DNA of 9,817 nucleotides from HGM10611 sp964384805 (GTDB lineage Bacteria > Bacillota_I > Bacilli_A > ML615J-28 > CAG-313): assembly GCA_964384805.1 (NCBI GenBank), contig CAYLLO010000043.1:1-9817 (forward strand). Direction: 5' to 3'. How positions within the stretch are numbered: position 1 is the first letter of the stretch; the number at the start of each line of letters is the position of its first letter. The position numbers were made by a program, and so were the translations under genes. Below are positions 5,675-9,817 of the stretch, in pieces. Under the pieces are notes generated by a model. It was not told the origin of the DNA and made no database searches. It worked only from the letters and a program-made list of their open reading frames with translations.

Positions 5675-7161
5675 TGCCTGAATTACCAGAAGTAGAAACT
5701 GTTAAAAGAACTTTAGAAAAACAAATTGTTGGTAAAATAATAAAAGATGTTGAAATATACTATGCTAAGATGTTAGAGGATATTACAGCAGCAGAATTTA
5801 AAGAAATTTTAAAAAATGAAAAAATATGTTCATTTTTTCGATATGGGAAATATTTAGTTTTTATTTTAGAACATGTTAGTTTAATATCCCATTTACGAAT
5901 GGAAGGCAAATATTTTATTAAAGACCAAGCAGAACCTATTCAAAAACATGAGCATATAGTTTTCAAATTTACTGATAATACTACATTACGTTATCATGAT
6001 ACACGTAAATTTGGAATTATGGCTATTGTTAAGAGTACTGATATTTCCCAAATTATGAAATACAAGGGTATTGCTAAACTTGGCGAAGAGGCTAATATTT
6101 CAACTAATTATCAAGGTTTATATGAAAAAATTAAGAATAAGAACTTGCCAATTAAAACACTGCTTTTAGATCAAGAAAACCTAGCAGGTCTTGGTAATAT
6201 TTATGTTGATGAAGTATGTTTTAAAAGTGGGATTCATCCTTTAACTTTAGGAAGGGATTTAACACTTGAACAAACAAAAATAATATTAGATAATGCAAGA
6301 GAGATATTGAATGAAGCAATTGAATGTGGTGGGACAACTATTCGCTCATATACTAGCAGTTTAGGTGTTACAGGAAGATTTCAAATTAATTTAATGGTTC
6401 ATACTAAAGCAGGTGAGGCTTGTCATAAGTGTGGAACGCAAATAAAAAAAATTGTTGTCGGTGGAAGAGGAACATATATCTGTCCACATTGTCAAAAAAT
6501 TTATCAAAGAATCAAAGTCAAGGTCGTAGGAATTACTGGGGTTATTGCCTCAGGAAAAACAATGGTAACCAACTATTTAGTAGAAAAAGGGTATTTTGTA
6601 ATTGATGCTGATATTATTAGTCGTAAAATACTTGAAAAAAATAGTAAAGAATTACCAAACATTATCCAAAGTTTAAAAAATAAATGGGGAGAAGCAGTAG
6701 TAAATACTTTCTATCAAAAAGGAATAGTCAATCGTGCACTTTTGGGAAAGATAATATTTGAAGATGCTAATAAACGACAAGATTTGAATAATTTAATGCA
6801 TCCAATTGTAAAAAAAATTATTATTTCAACCATTAAACGACAAAAAAATGCTATAATCAAAAAGATAAATCAAAAACCTCTAATCTTTATTTCGGTTCCT
6901 TTATTACTAGAAGCAGGATATGATGATTTATGTGATTATCTTATGATTGTAAGTTGTCCAGTAGAATTAATTACTGAACGCTTAATGAAACGTGATAAAA
7001 TTACTAGAGAATATGCTGTACAAAAAATTGCATCACAAATGAGTTTAGAAGATAAAATTTCAAGATGTAATAAAATTAATATACCATTTGTTGTAATTGA
7101 TAATAATCAAGAACTTCTAAAAACGTATCAAAAAATTGATGAAATAATCAAAAATATTTAA
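5674..7161 (+). CDS. Fused MutM-CoaE: formamidopyrimidine-DNA glycosylase and dephospho-CoA kinase
   Basis: One frame of 495 residues carries two normally separate enzymes. Residues 1-276 are MutM: catalytic P2 in PELPEVET, E3, the lysine in FRYGKYL, GLGNIYVDE, the TTIRSY...SLGVTGRFQ segment, and a C-terminal zinc finger with C250/C253 and C270/C273 and the GRGTY arginine. This enzyme removes 8-oxoguanine and nicks the strand. Residues about 282-495 are CoaE: P-loop GVIASGKT (289-296), DADIISR, VPLLLEAGYDD, ERLMKRD and a QMSLEDK motif. It phosphorylates dephospho-CoA in the last step of CoA synthesis. Only about five residues separate the domains. No ATG, GTG or TTG occurs in frame from 6481 until 6562, which is past the P-loop, and no ribosome site is visible, so CoaE cannot easily be made alone. 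The start is ATG 5674, not the upstream in-frame ATG 5665, because Pro must become the N-terminus. Confidence 0.93.
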   Translation: MPELPEVETVKRTLEKQIVGKIIKDVEIYYAKMLEDITAAEFKEILKNEKICSFFRYGKYLVFILEHVSLISHLRMEGKYFIKDQAEPIQKHEHIVFKFTDNTTLRYHDTRKFGIMAIVKSTDISQIMKYKGIAKLGEEANISTNYQGLYEKIKNKNLPIKTLLLDQENLAGLGNIYVDEVCFKSGIHPLTLGRDLTLEQTKIILDNAREILNEAIECGGTTIRSYTSSLGVTGRFQINLMVHTKAGEACHKCGTQIKKIVVGGRGTYICPHCQKIYQRIKVKVVGITGVIASGKTMVTNYLVEKGYFVIDADIISRKILEKNSKELPNIIQSLKNKWGEAVVNTFYQKGIVNRALLGKIIFEDANKRQDLNNLMHPIVKKIIISTIKRQKNAIIKKINQKPLIFISVPLLLEAGYDDLCDYLMIVSCPVELITERLMKRDKITREYAVQKIASQMSLEDKISRCNKINIPFVVIDNNQELLKTYQKIDEIIKNI

Positions 7162-7175
7162 ACGAGGAGGGCCCT

Positions 7176-7541
7176 ATGGCTATTAAAGACTTTTTCTCAA
7201 ATGATTTTGTAACTAGTGATTATGATAAAAACGAACGATTATTGACACATTACTATCGTAATGATTTCAAAACCACTAAAAATGCGGTTATAGATGTAGC
7301 TAAAAAATTGGGGTATGAAGTAGTAGATGTAAATGAACAATACAAAGAAGTTTTAATTTCGAATATGACTAGCGAAATAACGGTTAATATTATTGAAATT
7401 AGTTATTATGAACAAGCTGTAGATTTACATATTGTTACTCATTATCTATTTTCAATGGGGCGTGGATTAACACATATTGATGATTATTATACTGAGCTTG
7501 ATCGTAATTTGTATATTTTACGCAAGGGAGGAAAACGATAA
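7176..7541 (+). CDS. Conserved-looking protein of unknown function, coupled to dnaB
   Basis: This 121-residue soluble protein has no signal peptide or membrane segment. It has a strong ribosome site (GAGGAGGG at 7164-7171). The layout reads as a helix-strand pattern: FKTTKNAVIDVAKKLGYEVV (about 31-50), two beta-like stretches (EVLISNMTSEITVNIIEIS and AVDLHIVTHYLFS), then a GRGLTHIDDYYTELDRNL helix. The order of a helix, a 'G-Y-E-V-V' strand, alternating strands and a terminal helix is loosely like DUF1499 proteins, but I would not assign it. It starts 14 bases after the mutM-coaE stop, and its own stop overlaps the dnaB ATG as TAATG. In B. subtilis nrdR lies just upstream of dnaB; this protein has no NrdR zinc ribbon or ATP-cone, so it is not NrdR. 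A link to replication initiation is suggested only by position. Confidence 0.85.
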   Translation: MAIKDFFSNDFVTSDYDKNERLLTHYYRNDFKTTKNAVIDVAKKLGYEVVDVNEQYKEVLISNMTSEITVNIIEISYYEQAVDLHIVTHYLFSMGRGLTHIDDYYTELDRNLYILRKGGKR

Positions 7542-8830
7542 TGGCTAATTGTGATAATTTGGTTTTATCAATTAATGATGAACTAATTGTCGCTCGCCTT
7601 GAACCATTAACGGATTATCAAAAAAAAGTATTAAGTTATTTATATACTCCAATTATTGGTAGTATAGGGACTAATCTTTATTTATCATTGTTTAATTTTG
7701 TGGAAAAAGAAGCTTTAGAATCACCTACGATTTTACACAAAAGTCTATTTTCCAGATTATTCATTGAGGATGTCAAAGAATTTCTTAATACGAGACATAA
7801 ATTGGAAGCGTTAGGCTTATTAGAAGTTTATGTCAAAATAGATGATAATAAGGTTACTTATATATATCAACTAAAAGGAGTAGCTGATCCGTATGATTTC
7901 TTAACTGACCCAATTTTAGAAGAATGTTTAAGAAGTAGTGTGGGTAATGCTGAGTTTGATGAAATAGTTGCTGAACTACTTGTTCATCGTTATGATATTG
8001 GAACTTTTAAAAATATTACTCATCAATTTGATGAAGTATATAAAGTTATTAAAAAAAATAGTCCTAGTAAATATCAAAATTATTGGATAAGTTCTAAAAA
8101 TAAAGGAGTGCATTTAAGTAGTGTTCATTTTGATTATGAGTGCTTATTAATTTTAGTTGAAGCTTTAGATTTACTTAATCCTAAAATTTTAAGAAGTATT
8201 GAATTTTACGATAAAATTAATCGATTAAGTTTTATGTACGGATTAAATGCTGAAGAAATGTGTGATGCCATTAAGAATTCAGTAACACCTAATGGAATGC
8301 TTGATTATGAGGTATTAAATATTAATGTTAAGTACCACTATGATCAAAAAAACCAAATAATTAAAATTAAACCAGTAACTGTTAAAAGTAATTCCAATGA
8401 TAAGTTAATTTCGACTTTAGAAAATACTCCCCCTAAGGATATTGTAGAAAATAAGTATGGGACACGACTTACTGGTGGAGAAATTGAAATGTTTGAAAAG
8501 CTGCGTGAAACAACTAATTTACCCCTTGGAGTCTTGAATGTTTTGATTATTTATGTGATATCTTCCAAAGAAGGAGAAATTCCAAACTATAATTACTTTA
8601 TTAAAATTGCTAACTCCTGGATTAGAGGTGGAATTTTAACTACGCAAATGGCATTGGATAAAATAAGTGGTAATAATAAAAAAATGATATCTAAATCCAA
8701 GCCTGTTAAAACTACTGCATCTTGGTATGATGAGTATTTAAAAAAAGAAAAAGAAAAATTAGCGAAGGTAAAAGAAGAAAGTTCTGAATCCCTTGAAGAT
8801 TTAGAAGCCTTTTTCAAAAGAAAGAAATAG
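7541..8830 (+). CDS. dnaB: DnaB, replication initiation and membrane attachment protein (Firmicutes type)
   Basis: This 429-residue protein is the Firmicutes helicase co-loader, not the ring helicase that carries the same name in E. coli. The N-terminal part (about 20-115) has the winged-helix-like segment with LSYLYTPIIGSIGTNLYLSLF and LEALGLLEVYVK, matching the 'LYQPLIGPVAFSLY' and 'LEGIGLLKVYMK' region of B. subtilis DnaB. The C-terminal DnaD-like domain (about 313-376) has the YNYFIKIANSW motif and the GILTTQMALDKI helix, and a charged coiled-coil-like tail follows. In B. subtilis DnaB works with DnaD and DnaI to place helicase on oriC DNA opened by DnaA. The protein is somewhat shorter than the Bacillus one (about 470). 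AGGGAGGA lies upstream, and the start overlaps the preceding stop by one base. dnaI follows eight bases after its stop. Confidence 0.93.
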   Translation: MANCDNLVLSINDELIVARLEPLTDYQKKVLSYLYTPIIGSIGTNLYLSLFNFVEKEALESPTILHKSLFSRLFIEDVKEFLNTRHKLEALGLLEVYVKIDDNKVTYIYQLKGVADPYDFLTDPILEECLRSSVGNAEFDEIVAELLVHRYDIGTFKNITHQFDEVYKVIKKNSPSKYQNYWISSKNKGVHLSSVHFDYECLLILVEALDLLNPKILRSIEFYDKINRLSFMYGLNAEEMCDAIKNSVTPNGMLDYEVLNINVKYHYDQKNQIIKIKPVTVKSNSNDKLISTLENTPPKDIVENKYGTRLTGGEIEMFEKLRETTNLPLGVLNVLIIYVISSKEGEIPNYNYFIKIANSWIRGGILTTQMALDKISGNNKKMISKSKPVKTTASWYDEYLKKEKEKLAKVKEESSESLEDLEAFFKRKK

Positions 8831-8838
8831 AGGCCAGT

Positions 8839-9750
8839 ATGAAAAAAATTGGACAGAGTATTAATACAAATAATATAGATGATATATTTAATGAACGTGA
8901 ATTTGATGAATTGTTTAAAGAAGTTTTAAAAGATGAAGTAATTAATAATTTAATTAATAAAAATAGTTTAACACGTGAAGATTTATTAAAAAATGATTCC
9001 CTTTTGGTAAGTTATGTAATTAAAAAAGAGAAATGTGCTAAATGCTTAGGCCTTGATAATTGTTGTCAAAATAAAAAAGGTTATTTTAATGAATTGTTCT
9101 ATGAGGAAGAGACATTTAAAACAATAAGTACACCTTGTCAGTATCAAGAAAAAGTTTTAAATGAAGAAAATAAATTAAACCATTTAAAACTAATAGGTAT
9201 TGATTATAGTTTGTATAGTGGAGAATTATTTACAAATAATAAACGAAAAGAAGTGTTGGCAAAGGTAAAAAAAGTTTTAACTGATTATTCAAATGAAAAA
9301 CTTGTTAAAGGCTTTTATTTGCATGGCAGTTATGGATGTGGTAAAACATTTATTTTAGCCTTTTTGGCAAAAACTTTAGCTGATAATGGAACAAATATTA
9401 TTTTTGCTTATTACCCTGATTTAGTGAGAAAAATAAAGAGCTATATTGGCAAAGATGGATTTGAAGAAATAATTGATGAATTAAAAAAGATTGAAGTTTT
9501 GATTTTAGATGACTTTGGGGGAGATACTCCTAATAGTTTTATACGTGATGAAGTATTACTTCCAATTCTTCAAGAAAGAATGACTTATAAACGCCCAACT
9601 TTTATGAGTTCAAATTTAAATACTGAAAAATTATTAGAACATTTAGCTGAAGGTAAATCTGGTATTGATATGATGCGAGCATCAAGAGTATGGGAACGTA
9701 TTAAAGCATTAATGGATTTTATTGAGTTAAATGATAACAATTATAGATAA
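8839..9750 (+). CDS. dnaI: DnaI, helicase loader (AAA+ ATPase)
   Basis: This protein has 303 residues. The N-terminal domain has a cysteine cluster (C66, C69, C75/C76, C100) fitting the zinc-binding region that in B. subtilis DnaI contacts the helicase. The AAA+ domain (about 115-300) has Walker A GSYGCGKT (163-170), Walker B VLILDDFGGD (220-229), a sensor-like SSNLN (257-261) and the RVWERIK region near the C-terminus. The order and length (Bacillus about 311) match DnaI rather than DnaC or an IS21-type IstB, which lack the Cys cluster. It delivers the replicative helicase to the origin together with the product of the preceding gene. The ribosome site AGAGG at 8829-8833 is modest and overlaps the dnaB stop, suggesting coupled translation. 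No hairpin terminator follows in the 67 bases left, so the transcript may continue. Confidence 0.95.
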   Translation: MKKIGQSINTNNIDDIFNEREFDELFKEVLKDEVINNLINKNSLTREDLLKNDSLLVSYVIKKEKCAKCLGLDNCCQNKKGYFNELFYEEETFKTISTPCQYQEKVLNEENKLNHLKLIGIDYSLYSGELFTNNKRKEVLAKVKKVLTDYSNEKLVKGFYLHGSYGCGKTFILAFLAKTLADNGTNIIFAYYPDLVRKIKSYIGKDGFEEIIDELKKIEVLILDDFGGDTPNSFIRDEVLLPILQERMTYKRPTFMSSNLNTEKLLEHLAEGKSGIDMMRASRVWERIKALMDFIELNDNNYR

Positions 9751-9817
9751 TAATTACTAAATACTGTCAACGTTTTTAGAAATTTACAAAAAAATTTAAA
9801 TTTATAAGCATGATAAA

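Noticed and set aside
6493..6535. Separate coaE start by ATT or ATC inside the fusion
   Set aside because: ATT and ATC codons occur in frame at 6499, 6511 and 6532, but no Shine-Dalgarno sequence precedes them, unlike the ATT start of the LysM gene.
8593..8817. Minus-strand open frame of 74 codons
   Set aside because: It is a shadow inside the 3' end of dnaB, with no ribosome site or recognisable protein.
9751..9817. Promoter or terminator after dnaI
   Set aside because: TTTACA at 9783 has no -10 at a proper distance, and the palindrome AAATTTAAATTT has no G-C pairs to make a terminator. I see nothing I can support here.

Overview
The window is AT-rich DNA from a low-GC, Gram-positive bacterium of the Bacilli type. 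Two things support this. The right two thirds carry the classic Bacilli order polA - mutM - coaE - dnaB - dnaI, where DnaB and DnaI are the Firmicutes-type helicase-loading proteins. The left end carries cotE, the morphogenetic protein of the outer spore coat, so the organism probably forms endospores or descends from spore formers. Codon use fits the standard code with TAA, TAG and TGA as stops. I cannot name the genus.

Left region (about 1-1610). The tail of an unidentified upstream gene is followed by cotE. Next comes a LysM-domain gene with a tyrosine-rich tail; it has no ATG, GTG or TTG start and appears to begin at an ATT codon behind a strong Shine-Dalgarno sequence. A hairpin terminator lies between cotE and this gene, and a bidirectional terminator follows it. 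Facing it on the minus strand is a 72-residue protein with a Pro/Tyr repeat tail and a possible SigK promoter. Together these three look like a small spore-surface gene cluster. A 59-residue protein of unknown function follows on the plus strand.

Middle (1592-2502). A minus-strand gene encodes a lipoprotein of the VanY-type D,D-carboxypeptidase family (M15B). Its 3' end overlaps the 59-residue gene. It diverges from polA, and the candidate promoters of the two genes overlap.

Right region (2515-9750). One tightly packed plus-strand run contains polA (with a decayed proofreading site), a small nitroreductase, a mutM-coaE fusion encoding a single 495-residue chain, a 121-residue unknown protein, dnaB and dnaI. 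Gaps are 14 bases or less and two junctions are TAATG overlaps, so this is probably one operon. It links DNA repair synthesis, oxidised-base excision, coenzyme A synthesis and loading of the replicative helicase. No terminator is visible after dnaI before the window ends.

The most interesting points are the MutM-CoaE fusion, the ATT-initiated LysM gene placed directly behind a terminator, and the unknown protein coupled to dnaB. I see no CRISPR array, mobile element, tRNA or rRNA.
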